Source: JAXDMU01 sp963762435 (lineage in GTDB: Bacteria > Pseudomonadota > Alphaproteobacteria > ATCC43930 > CGMCC-115725). From it: a stretch of 64,000 nucleotides of DNA. The first letter of the stretch is position 1. Each line of letters starts with the position of its first letter. A program made the position numbers and the translations under genes. Location of the stretch: assembly GCA_963762435.1 (NCBI GenBank), contig CAVXLN010000010.1, positions 496,001-560,000 on the forward strand. The letters are read 5' to 3'. Below the pieces are notes generated by a model. It searched no databases. It saw nothing but the letters and a program-made list of their open reading frames with translations, and was not told where the DNA came from. Shown one piece after another: positions 51,323 to 60,871 of this stretch.

Positions 51323-52305
51323 GCACGATCGAGCTCGAATTCGACGACAATGCGCTGGCCGCACTGCTGTTCGGTCCCCAAGATCAGCATCTCGACCGGA
51401 TCGAGCGCAAGCTCGGCGTCACGATCGTGCCGCGCGGCAATCGCGTCACGATCAACGGCTCGGCCTCGGCCGTCGAGCAGACGCGGCTGGTGTTGACCTC
51501 GCTCTATGAGCGGCTCCAGCGCGGGCTCGAGGTCGATCCGGCCGAGGTCGACGCCGTGCTGCGGCTGCTGCCGGCCATGACCGCCGACGAGGCGCCGCTG
51601 CTGCAAGCAGCGGAGATGATCCGCACGCGCAAGCGCGAGATCTCGGCCCGCTCGCCGGCGCAGAGCGCCTATATCAAAGCGCTTCGGGAGCATGAGCTCG
51701 TGTTCGGGCTCGGCCCGGCCGGCACGGGCAAGACCTATCTCGCGGTCGCCGCCGCCGTCGATATGCTGATGACCGGCCGCGTCCAGCGCATCATCCTGTC
51801 GCGCCCCGCCGTCGAAGCCGGCGAGCGGCTGGGCTTCCTGCCGGGCGACCTCAAGGAAAAGGTCGATCCTTATCTGCGTCCGCTCTACGACGCGCTCCAC
51901 GACATGCTGCCGGGCGACCAGGTGGTGAAGCGGCTGGCCAATGGCGATATCGAGGTCGCCCCCTTGGCCTTCATGCGCGGCCGAACCTTGAGCCACGCCT
52001 TCGTCATCCTGGACGAAGCGCAGAATACGACGCCGGTGCAGATGAAGATGTTCCTGACCCGGCTCGGCGAAGGCTCGCGCATGGTCGTGACCGGCGACCT
52101 CACGCAGATCGACCTGCCGCGCGGAACGCTCTCGGGCCTCTCGGACGCGCTCGAGATCGCCGAGGGTGTCGAGGGCATCGGTATCGTGCGCTTCAGCGAA
52201 AGCGATGTCGTGCGTCATACGCTGGTGGCGCGCATCGTCGGCGCCTATGCCGCGCGCGACCGTCGCCGCCAGGGTGGCGAGTTCGACCTGACGACCGGCT
52301 CGTGA
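51319..52305 (+). CDS. phoH: PhoH-family ATPase
   Basis: 328 aa. Walker A GLGPAGTGKTYLAV, Walker B FVILDEAQNTTP and an N-terminal KH-like segment (VTIVPRGNRVTINGSA). It overlaps miaB by 4 nt. It forms the conserved pair with ybeY linked to rRNA maturation. Confidence 0.95.
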   Translation: MSTIELEFDDNALAALLFGPQDQHLDRIERKLGVTIVPRGNRVTINGSASAVEQTRLVLTSLYERLQRGLEVDPAEVDAVLRLLPAMTADEAPLLQAAEMIRTRKREISARSPAQSAYIKALREHELVFGLGPAGTGKTYLAVAAAVDMLMTGRVQRIILSRPAVEAGERLGFLPGDLKEKVDPYLRPLYDALHDMLPGDQVVKRLANGDIEVAPLAFMRGRTLSHAFVILDEAQNTTPVQMKMFLTRLGEGSRMVVTGDLTQIDLPRGTLSGLSDALEIAEGVEGIGIVRFSESDVVRHTLVARIVGAYAARDRRRQGGEFDLTTGS

Positions 52306-52835
52306 TGGCCGTCACCGTGCCTGTCACGATCGAGGAAGCGGGCTGGACCGGCGCCATCGCAGCACCGGGCCGCCATGTGGCAAAGATCGTCCGGCGCGCG
52401 CTCAAGGAAGCCTGCCCCGGGCTCGGCGCCGCATCGGTGAGCGTGCTGCTGACCGGCGACGCACGGCAGTGCCAGCTCAATCGCGACTGGCGCGGCAAGG
52501 ATGCGTCCACCAACGTGCTGTCCTTCCCGACGCTCGAACTCGCCGCCGGCACTGTGCCGGAAGCGGAATTCGCCGGCGTGCCGCTCGAGCTCGGCGACCT
52601 TTCGCTCGCCTTCGAAACCTGCGATCGCGAGGCGCGCGAGCAGGGCAAACTGCTCGAACATCATTTCGACCATCTCGTGATCCATGGCGTCCTGCATCTC
52701 TTGGGTTATGATCATGTCGATGAGCATGACGCCGCGATCATGGAACCCCTGGAAGTGAAGATCCTGGCCGGTCTGGGCATCCCGGACCCCTATCTGTCGT
52801 CGGCCACCGTACCGGAGCTTGCGGCCGATGACTGA
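52305..52835 (+). CDS. ybeY: Endoribonuclease YbeY
   Basis: 176 aa. Zinc site HGVLHLLGYDHVDEHD, preceded by FETCDREAREQGK and VLSFPTLEL typical of the family. ATG 52305 overlaps phoH's TGA (TGATG); a GTG one codon earlier is possible. Acts in 16S rRNA 3'-end processing and ribosome quality control. Confidence 0.96.
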   Translation: MAVTVPVTIEEAGWTGAIAAPGRHVAKIVRRALKEACPGLGAASVSVLLTGDARQCQLNRDWRGKDASTNVLSFPTLELAAGTVPEAEFAGVPLELGDLSLAFETCDREAREQGKLLEHHFDHLVIHGVLHLLGYDHVDEHDAAIMEPLEVKILAGLGIPDPYLSSATVPELAADD

Positions 52836-53691
52836 CATCTCCAACTCCCGGAACGAGGGACGGTCGCTGTGGGACCGGCTGCTGCGCTGGCGCACCGGCA
52901 GCGAGGCCAACGAGGAGTCGGGCGAGGATCCATCGGTAACCATCGACGAGCATGAGCGCACGCTGATCGAGAATGTGTTGCGGCTCAAGACCTTGTCCGC
53001 GGTCGACGTGATGGTGCCGCGCGTCGATATCGTCGCCGCCGATGTCGAGACGCCGTTCGACGAGCTCGTCCGCTTCATGGTCGAGGAAGGTCATTCGCGC
53101 CTGCCGATCTACAAGGATGATCTCGATCACATCATCGGCATGGTGCACGTAAAGGATGTGCTGGCCTTCGTCGCCGCCCGGCGCGTGACGACGCCGCAGA
53201 AGCTCCTGCGCAAGGTGCTGTTCGTGGCGCCCTCGACGCTGCTGCTCGATCTGCTGTCGCAGATGCGGCTCCAGCGCGTCCATATGGCCTTCGTGGTCGA
53301 TGAGTTCGGCGGCATCGACGGCCTTATCACGATCGAGGATCTGGTCGAGGAGATCGTCGGCGAGATCGAGGACGAACATGACCAGACCGAGCCGGCCCAT
53401 ATCATGGAACGGCCCGACGGCAGCCTGATCGTCGATGCGCGCACGCCGATCGAGGAACTGGAAAAGCTGCTCGATCTAAAGCTCCTGACCAAGGATGCTG
53501 CCGAGGAGGTCGATACGGTCGGCGGCCTCATCTTCATGCTCGCCGGCCATGTGCCGGGGCGCTGCGAGGTCATCCCGCACGAGGCCGGTCTCGATTTCGA
53601 GGTGATCGAGGCGGATCAGCGGCGCGTGCGCCGGATCCGGGTCCGGCGCCAGACACCATCGGACGGCGGTGAATCCCTTGCCGATGGCTGA
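52828..53691 (+). CDS. corC: CorC/HlyC-type CBS-domain protein
   Basis: 287 aa. No membrane (DUF21) part; two CBS domains (VDVMVPRVDIVAADVETPFD; VHMAFVVDEFGGIDGLITIED) and a C-terminal CorC_HlyC FAD-like domain. Overlaps ybeY by 8 nt. Known role: magnesium/cobalt efflux accessory, or envelope function linked to Lnt. Confidence 0.92.
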   Translation: MTDISNSRNEGRSLWDRLLRWRTGSEANEESGEDPSVTIDEHERTLIENVLRLKTLSAVDVMVPRVDIVAADVETPFDELVRFMVEEGHSRLPIYKDDLDHIIGMVHVKDVLAFVAARRVTTPQKLLRKVLFVAPSTLLLDLLSQMRLQRVHMAFVVDEFGGIDGLITIEDLVEEIVGEIEDEHDQTEPAHIMERPDGSLIVDARTPIEELEKLLDLKLLTKDAAEEVDTVGGLIFMLAGHVPGRCEVIPHEAGLDFEVIEADQRRVRRIRVRRQTPSDGGESLADG

Positions 53692-55276
53692 AGCCCTTCT
53701 GCTGCGCACCGTCGACGGACGGTCGGACGATCGGCTGCAGCGGCTCGCGCGCCGCACGTCCCTCTGCGTTGGCTGGCGGCGCAACGGGCTGGCGCTGCTG
53801 CTCGGGCTCACCGCCGCGGCGGCCATGCCGCCCTTCAATCTGGTGCTGCTGCTGATCCCGTCCTTCACCGGGCTGCTCTGGCTGCTCGACGGGTCCGTGC
53901 AGCGTCGTCGCGCCTTCTTCGACGGTTGGCTCTGGGGCATGGGCTTCCTGGTCCCGAGCCTTTACTGGATCTGCATTTCGATGACCGTCGATCTGGCGCA
54001 GTTCTGGTGGATGATCCCGATCACGCTCCTGGGGTTGCCGGCCTTCCTGAGCCTCTTTATCGCGGCAGCGTGCCTGATCGCCCAGCGGATCGGCGGCGCC
54101 GGGCTCGGCCGCGTGCTCATCTTCGCCGTACTCTGGACCGGTGCCGAATGGCTGCGCGGCCACATCCCCTTCGGCGGCTTTCCCTGGCTGCTGATCGGCT
54201 ATGCCTGGTCGGGCGACGCCTCGGTCCTGCTCGAGACGCTGCAAAGTACCTCGGTCTTCGGCATCTATGGCCTGAGCCTGCTGACCGTGCTGGGCGCTTC
54301 GCTGCCCGCCTGCCTCGGCGACCGCAACCCGATGACGCGCCGCCTCCTCCCTCTGCTGTTGGCGTTCGCGGCCTGGATGACGCTGCTCGCCTGGGGTGCG
54401 GCACGGTTGGCCCCCGGCAGCGATCCCGAGGTGCCGGACCTGACATTGCGGCTCGTTCAGACCGACATCCCGAACAAGATCGGCGACGAAGACAGCGTCG
54501 CTCGGCTGAACACCGTGCTGGCGGCGGCCGAGGGGCTTGGCGCCGACAAGGTCACGGCGCAGATCTGGCCCGAATCCTCGGCCGAGTTCTTTCTCGACCG
54601 TGACCGGGGCGCCCGCGCCGCGATCGCAGGTGCTGCTCCGGCCGACGGCGTTGTGCTGACCGGCGCACTTCTCGCCGACCAGAGCGGCCGGAAAATCTGG
54701 AACAGCATCGCCGCGATCGATCACACGGGCGCGCTGGTCGATCGCTACGAGAAGGCGCATCTGGTGCCGTTCGGCGAATATGTGCCGCTTTATGAGTGGC
54801 TCAAATTCGTGCCGATCGTGGCCGGCCGCGCCGGTCTCGCGACTGGTCCCGGCGCCGTGACGCTGACGCTGCCCGGCCTGCCGCCGGTGGCGCCGATCAT
54901 CTGCTACGAAGCGATCTTCGCGCACGCGGCGGTCGACGAGGCGCATCGGCCGGAATGGATCGTCAATGTCACCAACGATGCCTGGTTCGGCGGCAGCCTG
55001 GGCCCGATCCAGCATTTCGCCCAAGCGCGCGTGCGGGCGGTCGAGGAAGGGTTGCCGCTGGTCCGCGCCGCCAATGGCGGCATCTCTGGTGTGATCGACG
55101 CGCATGGGCGCGAGGTCGCCGGCCTGCCGCTCGGCACCACGGGCGTGCTCGATGTCGGACTGCCGGTAGCGCTGCCCGACATGACGATTTATGGCCGCTT
55201 CGGCGACCAGATCGTGCTGATGATGGCACTGGCCTTCGCCATCGCGGGATTCATGGCGGGCCGCTGGGCGCGCTGA
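53684..55276 (+). CDS. lnt: Apolipoprotein N-acyltransferase Lnt
   Basis: 530 aa. N-terminal membrane helices, then a nitrilase-like periplasmic domain with Glu in IWPESSAEFFL, Lys in YEKAHLVPFGEYVP and Cys in APIICYEAIF, and a final TM helix. Adds the third acyl chain to lipoproteins. Start ATG 53684 is in the corC end; GTG 53669 is an alternative. Last gene of the miaB operon. Confidence 0.95.
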   Translation: MAEALLLRTVDGRSDDRLQRLARRTSLCVGWRRNGLALLLGLTAAAAMPPFNLVLLLIPSFTGLLWLLDGSVQRRRAFFDGWLWGMGFLVPSLYWICISMTVDLAQFWWMIPITLLGLPAFLSLFIAAACLIAQRIGGAGLGRVLIFAVLWTGAEWLRGHIPFGGFPWLLIGYAWSGDASVLLETLQSTSVFGIYGLSLLTVLGASLPACLGDRNPMTRRLLPLLLAFAAWMTLLAWGAARLAPGSDPEVPDLTLRLVQTDIPNKIGDEDSVARLNTVLAAAEGLGADKVTAQIWPESSAEFFLDRDRGARAAIAGAAPADGVVLTGALLADQSGRKIWNSIAAIDHTGALVDRYEKAHLVPFGEYVPLYEWLKFVPIVAGRAGLATGPGAVTLTLPGLPPVAPIICYEAIFAHAAVDEAHRPEWIVNVTNDAWFGGSLGPIQHFAQARVRAVEEGLPLVRAANGGISGVIDAHGREVAGLPLGTTGVLDVGLPVALPDMTIYGRFGDQIVLMMALAFAIAGFMAGRWAR

Positions 55277-55357
55277 AGAGGCTTGACGAAACGGCGCGGC
55301 CTCTCGCATGAAGAGCGCCGCCGCGCAGGCGCGCGATGAATGAGGAAAGGATCGAGC

Positions 55358-56520
<1,163 letters not shown>

Positions 56521-56524
<4 letters not shown>

Positions 56525-57231
56525 GCAACGAAGCAGGGCCGCCCGAAGGACGGTTCGACAAGCTGCATGGCAGGCGGCGGGGGCGCAAGTTGCGCCTCGG
56601 CCAGCAACGGCTGATCGACGAGGCGCTGCCGCAGCAGCGCCTCACCTTCGCCGAGCTTGCCGAGCGCGGTCCCGCCGCGATCTTTCCCCACCCGCCTGCG
56701 GAAATCTGGCTCGAGGTCGGCTTCGGCGGCGGCGAGCATGCGTTCTGGCAGGCGACCCACCATCCCGAGATCGGCCTCATCGCCTGCGAAGTCTTTCAGA
56801 CCGGCATCGCGACGCTGATGGCACGCCTCGAGCAAGAGCCCGCCGACAATATCCGGATCCTCGATGACGATGCGCGCCGGGTCATCGAGCTGATGCCGGA
56901 CGCCTCGCTCGGCCGTGTCTTCATCCTCTTCCCCGACCCTTGGCGCAAGGTACGCCATCACAAAAGACGAGTGGTTTCGACGCCGGTGCTCGATGTGCTG
57001 GCGCGCACCATGAAGGATGGCGCCGAGCTGCGGCTCGCCACCGACCATGTCGAGTATCTGCGCTGGATGCTGGCGCTGGCGCCCACCCATCCCGCGTTTG
57101 AGTGGCTGGCGCGCCGGCCGCAGGATTGGCGCGAGCGGCCGGAGGATTGGCCCCAGACGCGCTATGAGGCGAAAGCCATCGCGGAAGGCCGCCGCCCCGC
57201 CTTCCTCCGGCTCCGGCGCCGTCCCCGATAG
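56521..57231 (+). CDS. trmB: tRNA (guanine-N7-)-methyltransferase TrmB
   Basis: About 236 aa if started at CTG 56521; 213 aa from TTG 56590. Makes m7G46 in tRNA. Motif I WLEVGFGGGEHAFWQA, then FILFPDPWRKVRHHKRR and ATDHVEYLRWM. The residues before TTG 56590 (KLHGRRRGRKLRLGQQ) match the start region of alphaproteobacterial TrmB, so the true start is upstream. No ATG/GTG/TTG exists there; CTG at 56521 overlaps the metK stop (CTGA) with GAAGG 7 nt before it. Confidence 0.9.
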
Positions 57232-57317
57232 AGCCACGGTTGAGGCGATTTTTCCCTTGCAGCTTTCGCAATTCTGGAACAAAACAGGTCTGATCCTGTT
57301 TCGTTCCGGAGATCGCC

Positions 57318-57794
57318 GTGACGGTCAGCACATTTCCAGCAAGCGTATCGAGCGCGAACCTCCCGAAATCCCGCCTGCCCCGCCGCCCGGCGTGGCGCGC
57401 CCGATCGCTCGCCGGCGGCTCGACCGCCCGGCGGGCCGCCGCACTCGCGGCCCATGCCGCCCGGCATTTGCCGGAGCCCTATCGCCTGCCTTTCATGCAG
57501 CCGGAACCGCTCATGATCGCGCGGCTGAGCGAGCTGATCGATCGCTGGAATGCGGAGGCCGGACTCGACGACACCGAGTTCCGCCACCGCTATATCGGCA
57601 GCGAGGATGACGCTCGCCCCGCCCGGCACTTGCGCGCCGCGGCGGCGGCGGCGGCCCGTGCCCGGAATCGCGGGCAGCTGGCCGATGCGGCACAGCGTCT
57701 CGCCGACGCCGTGCATGCCGCCGGCATCGAAGGCTGGCCCGGCTTTCTCGACCGCGCCATGCTGCGCGCCCGCGAGTGCCGCGGCCCGGCCTGA
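57318..57794 (+). CDS. Unknown protein with the domain also found in the transglycosylase cassette
   Basis: 158 aa, GTG start with GGAG 6 nt upstream. A basic N-terminus (RLPRRPAWRARSLAGG) is followed by an Ala-rich helical domain (residues 30-152). It aligns without gaps from Pro64 to Arg152 with residues 64-152 of the protein at 44229-45215: I count 40 identities in 89, including LIDxW, LDDxxF, RY, LRAAAA and EGWPxFL. There is no enzyme domain. It sits between trmB and the rimP promoter, an odd place for such a gene. Function unknown. Confidence 0.78.
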   Translation: MTVSTFPASVSSANLPKSRLPRRPAWRARSLAGGSTARRAAALAAHAARHLPEPYRLPFMQPEPLMIARLSELIDRWNAEAGLDDTEFRHRYIGSEDDARPARHLRAAAAAAARARNRGQLADAAQRLADAVHAAGIEGWPGFLDRAMLRARECRGPA

Positions 57795-57815
57795 GCCGCT
57801 CTTCGCTAAGTTTTC

Positions 57816-57843
57816 TTGCAGTCCTGGAATTGCGCAGTATAGT
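57816..57843 (+). promoter_or_regulatory. Putative sigma-70 promoter of the rimP-nusA-infB operon
   Basis: TTGCAG (57816-57821), 16-nt spacer, TATAGT (57838-57843). Transcription would begin near 57850 and pass through the terminator at 57887-57910 before rimP, so the region probably works as an attenuated leader. Confidence 0.6.
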
Positions 57844-57886
57844 GCCGGATTGCTAATCCCATTGATGGACGGTTAGCTTTCGATCG

Positions 57887-57910
57887 GTGGGCCTTTCGGC
57901 CCACTTTTTT
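57887..57910 (+). terminator. Intrinsic terminator in the rimP leader
   Basis: Perfect 7-bp stem GTGGGCC/GGCCCAC with TTTC loop followed by six T. It lies about 36 nt before rimP and after the putative promoter, so it can end transcription early in the leader. A comparable rimP-leader terminator is known in other proteobacteria, where NusA itself may modulate it. Confidence 0.85.
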
Positions 57911-57945
57911 GTTTCTGGAACCTTGTCCGGCAGGAGGGACGCGGC

Positions 57946-58455
57946 TTGGCGTCGCGGGAGAACAGCATCATCGAAGGCCTGATCGGCCCGTCGCTCGAAT
58001 CCATGGGCTTTCGGCTCGTGCGCGTCAGCTTCGGCGGCGGCTCCAGGCCCGTGCTGCAAATCATGGCCGAGCCGGCCGATGGCAGCTCGATGACGGTCGA
58101 CCATTGCGCCGAGATCAGCCGGACTGTGTCGGCGATTCTCGATGTCGAAGATCCGATCCCGGTGGCCTATCTGCTCGAAGTCACCTCGCCCGGCATCGAT
58201 CGGCCGCTGGTGAGGCGCGAGGATTACCGCCGCTTCGCCGGTTTCGAGGCGCGCATCGAGCTCGACCGGCCCGTCGACGGCCGCAAACGCTTCAAGGGCC
58301 GCATCCAGTCGATCGATGCCGAAGATCGCGTCACCATTCTCGATGAGGCCGGCCCCGTCGCCGTGCCCTTCACCGATATCGTCAAAGCCAAGCTCATCCT
58401 GACTGACGAGCTGATCGCCGCCACGCAAGCACACGCAGCGCCGCCCGCCGCCTAG
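57946..58455 (+). CDS. rimP: Ribosome maturation factor RimP
   Basis: 169 aa. TTG start with AGGAGG 8 nt before it. GFRLVRVSFGGGSRPVLQIM, VTSPGIDRPLVRREDYRRFA and a C-terminal SH3-like part. Needed for 30S assembly. First gene of the rimP-nusA-ylxR-infB cluster. Confidence 0.94.
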   Translation: MASRENSIIEGLIGPSLESMGFRLVRVSFGGGSRPVLQIMAEPADGSSMTVDHCAEISRTVSAILDVEDPIPVAYLLEVTSPGIDRPLVRREDYRRFAGFEARIELDRPVDGRKRFKGRIQSIDAEDRVTILDEAGPVAVPFTDIVKAKLILTDELIAATQAHAAPPAA

Positions 58456-58472
58456 ATTTCAAGAGAACCGCC

Positions 58473-60002
58473 ATGGAACAATCACTCGCAGCCCGTCCCG
58501 AACTGCTCCAAGTCGCCGACACCGTCGCGCGCGACAAGGGCATCGAGCGCGACGAGGTGCTCGAAGCGATGGAGCAGGCCATTCAGAAGGCTGGCCGTTC
58601 GAAATACGGCCAGGAATACGACATCCGTGCCGAGATCGACCGGAAGTCCGGCGAGATCCGCCTGATGCGCTTCCGCGAGGTCGCAGAGGAGATCGAGAAC
58701 GAGGCGACGCAGATGAGCCTCTCCGAGGCGCGCATGCATGATCCGGCGGCGCAGGTCGGCGATTTCATCACCGATCCGCTGCCGCCGATCGATTTCGGCC
58801 GCATCGCCGCCCAGACCGCGAAGCAGGTGATCGTGCAGCGCGTGCGCGACGCCGAGCGGCAGCGTCAGTACAAGGAATTCAAGGACCGCATCGGCGAGAT
58901 CGTCAACGGCCTGGTCAAGCGCGTCGAGTTCTCGAACGTCGTGGTCGATCTCGGCCGCGCCGAGGCGATGCTGCGCCGCGACGAGCTGCTGCCGCGCGAG
59001 ATCTTCCGCCAGGGCGAGCGGGTGCGCGCCTATATCTATGACGTGCGCCCCGAGATCCGCGGCCCGCAGATCTTCCTGTCGCGCACGCATCCGCAATTCA
59101 TGGCGAAGCTGTTCGCGCAGGAAGTGCCGGAAATCTATGACAGCATCATCGAGATCCGCGCCGTGGCACGCGATCCGGGCAGCCGCGCCAAGATCGGCGT
59201 CATCTCGCATGACAGCTCGATCGATCCGGTCGGTGCCTGCGTCGGCATGCGCGGCAGCCGTGTCCAGGCCGTCGTGGCCGAGTTGCAGGGCGAGAAGATC
59301 GACATCATTCCCTGGTCGTCCGACCCTGCGACCTTCGTCGTCAATGCGCTGGCCCCGGCCGAGGTCGCTAAGGTCGTGATGGACGAGGACCAGCGCCGCA
59401 TCGAGGTGGTGGTGCCCGACGATCAGCTGTCGCTCGCGATCGGCCGCCGCGGGCAGAATGTGCGGCTCGCCTCGCAGCTGACCGGCTGGGACATCGACAT
59501 CCTGACCGAGGCCGAGGAAAGCGAACGGCGCACCGAGGAGGTGAAGTCCCGCAGCTCGATGTTCATCGAGGCCCTGGACGTCGACGATGTGATTGCCCAT
59601 CTGTTGGTCACCGAAGGTTTCACCTCGGTGGAGGAAGTGGCCTATGTGCCGCTCGACGATCTGGCCTCGATCGAAGGCTTCGACGAGGATGTGGCGGGCG
59701 AACTGCAAGCGCGTGCCCGCAATTTCCTCAACGAGCAGAATGAGATGTTCGAAGGCCGCCGGCGCGAGCTGGGCGTTTCGGACGAGCTGGCCGAGCTTGA
59801 GGGCCTGTCGCCCGCGATGGTCGCCAAGCTGGGCGAGAGCGGCATCAAGACGCTCGACGATCTGGCGGATCTCGCCGGCGACGAGCTGGTCGAGACGCTG
59901 AAGGATGCGGTCCGGATCAGCGAGGAGCAGGCCAACACGATCATCATGGCGGCCCGCGCCCATTGGTTCGCCGAGGAAGACGGCGCCGGCGAGGGGGGCT
60001 GA
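58473..60002 (+). CDS. nusA: Transcription termination/antitermination factor NusA
   Basis: 509 aa. N-terminal RNA-polymerase binding domain, S1 domain (VNGLVKRVEFSNVVVDLGR), two KH domains (RAKIGVISHDSSIDPVGACV; LAIGRRGQNVRLAS) and two C-terminal helix-hairpin-helix repeats (VEEVAYVPLDDLASIEGFDE; GESGIKTLDDLADLAGDELV). Follows rimP by 17 nt. Confidence 0.96.
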   Translation: MEQSLAARPELLQVADTVARDKGIERDEVLEAMEQAIQKAGRSKYGQEYDIRAEIDRKSGEIRLMRFREVAEEIENEATQMSLSEARMHDPAAQVGDFITDPLPPIDFGRIAAQTAKQVIVQRVRDAERQRQYKEFKDRIGEIVNGLVKRVEFSNVVVDLGRAEAMLRRDELLPREIFRQGERVRAYIYDVRPEIRGPQIFLSRTHPQFMAKLFAQEVPEIYDSIIEIRAVARDPGSRAKIGVISHDSSIDPVGACVGMRGSRVQAVVAELQGEKIDIIPWSSDPATFVVNALAPAEVAKVVMDEDQRRIEVVVPDDQLSLAIGRRGQNVRLASQLTGWDIDILTEAEESERRTEEVKSRSSMFIEALDVDDVIAHLLVTEGFTSVEEVAYVPLDDLASIEGFDEDVAGELQARARNFLNEQNEMFEGRRRELGVSDELAELEGLSPAMVAKLGESGIKTLDDLADLAGDELVETLKDAVRISEEQANTIIMAARAHWFAEEDGAGEGG

Positions 60003-60008
60003 GGCAAC

Positions 60009-60656
60009 ATGACCGACCGGCCGATGGCGGCAGATGCGCCGCCCGGGCCGGACGTGTCCGGACCCGATGAGGATGACGAGCGGGGACCGATCCGGCGCTG
60101 CATCGTCACCGGCGATCGGCATGGGAGAGGTGAGATGGTGCGGTGCGTCGTCGGTCCCGACGGCAGCATCGTCCCCGATGTCGCAGCAGCCTTGCCCGGT
60201 CGCGGTTTGTGGTTGACGGCCCGGCGGGATATAGTGGCGCAGGCGGTTCGCAAGCACGCCTTCGACCGCGCGGCAAAGCGGCCGGTCAAGGTGGCGGAGG
60301 ATCTGCCCGACAGGATCGAGGGGTTGCTGGCAGCGCGCTGCCGTGAGGCGATCGGCCTAGCCCGGCGTTCCGGCCGGGCCGTGGCCGGGTTCGAGAAGGT
60401 GGCGCAGGCCGTGCGGAACGGCGAGGTCGGGCTGTTGCTCGAAGCGTCGGACGGTGCCGAGAATGGCCGCCGGAAGATGACTTGGCTGGCGCGGGACCTG
60501 GTCGTGTCGGCCATGTTGACCGCGAGCGAGCTGGGTGCAGCCTTCGGACGGGAGCATGTCGTGCACGCCGCGATCGGGCCGGGACCGCTGGCCGACCGGC
60601 TTCGGCTCGACGGGGCGCGGCTGGCCGGGTTCCGCGGCACTGGCGGCGGAAAGTAA
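60009..60656 (+). CDS. YlxR-type (DUF448) RNA-binding protein fused to L7Ae-like domain
   Basis: 215 aa. DUF448 core RRCIVTGDRHGRGEMVRCVV with GRGLWLTARRD, then an L7Ae-like half (IGLARRSGRAVAGFEKVAQ AVRNGEVGLLLEASDGA). The fusion is usual for alphaproteobacteria in the nusA-infB cluster. It may bind RNA or RNase P; function is not settled. 6 nt after nusA. Confidence 0.9.
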   Translation: MTDRPMAADAPPGPDVSGPDEDDERGPIRRCIVTGDRHGRGEMVRCVVGPDGSIVPDVAAALPGRGLWLTARRDIVAQAVRKHAFDRAAKRPVKVAEDLPDRIEGLLAARCREAIGLARRSGRAVAGFEKVAQAVRNGEVGLLLEASDGAENGRRKMTWLARDLVVSAMLTASELGAAFGREHVVHAAIGPGPLADRLRLDGARLAGFRGTGGGK

Positions 60657-60730
60657 ACGGCACGCCTGACACAGGTGGGGCGGATATTGTATAGCTCCGC
60701 GGGCTTAGGCCCGGGAGCGGGTGAAGCGGA

Positions 60731-60773
60731 CCGGATAACCTGGATTCCGACGGCGGGATCCGGGCATATCCGG
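60731..60773. repeat. Overlapping inverted repeats in the infB leader
   Basis: CCGGATA (60731-60737) pairs with TATCCGG (60767-60773), and the overlapping ATAACC (60735-60740) pairs with GGTTAT (60772-60777). The two pairings share bases and so cannot both form. The 215-nt leader before infB is otherwise gene-free. A regulatory fold is possible but unproven. Confidence 0.4.
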
Positions 60774-60871
60774 TTATTCTCGTCTGCGTCGATCGAGGAC
60801 AAACGGTTGGCGAGGACGAGTGGTTGGCAGGGATGCGCTCAGGCATCCGTGAAGGATGACACCGGGAAGAT

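Noticed and set aside
55277..55357. SAM riboswitch upstream of metK
   Set aside because: There is a small inverted repeat (AGAGGC/GCCTCT) but I could not match SAM-II or SAM/SAH riboswitch consensus. A covariance-model search would decide; a significant hit would restore the call.
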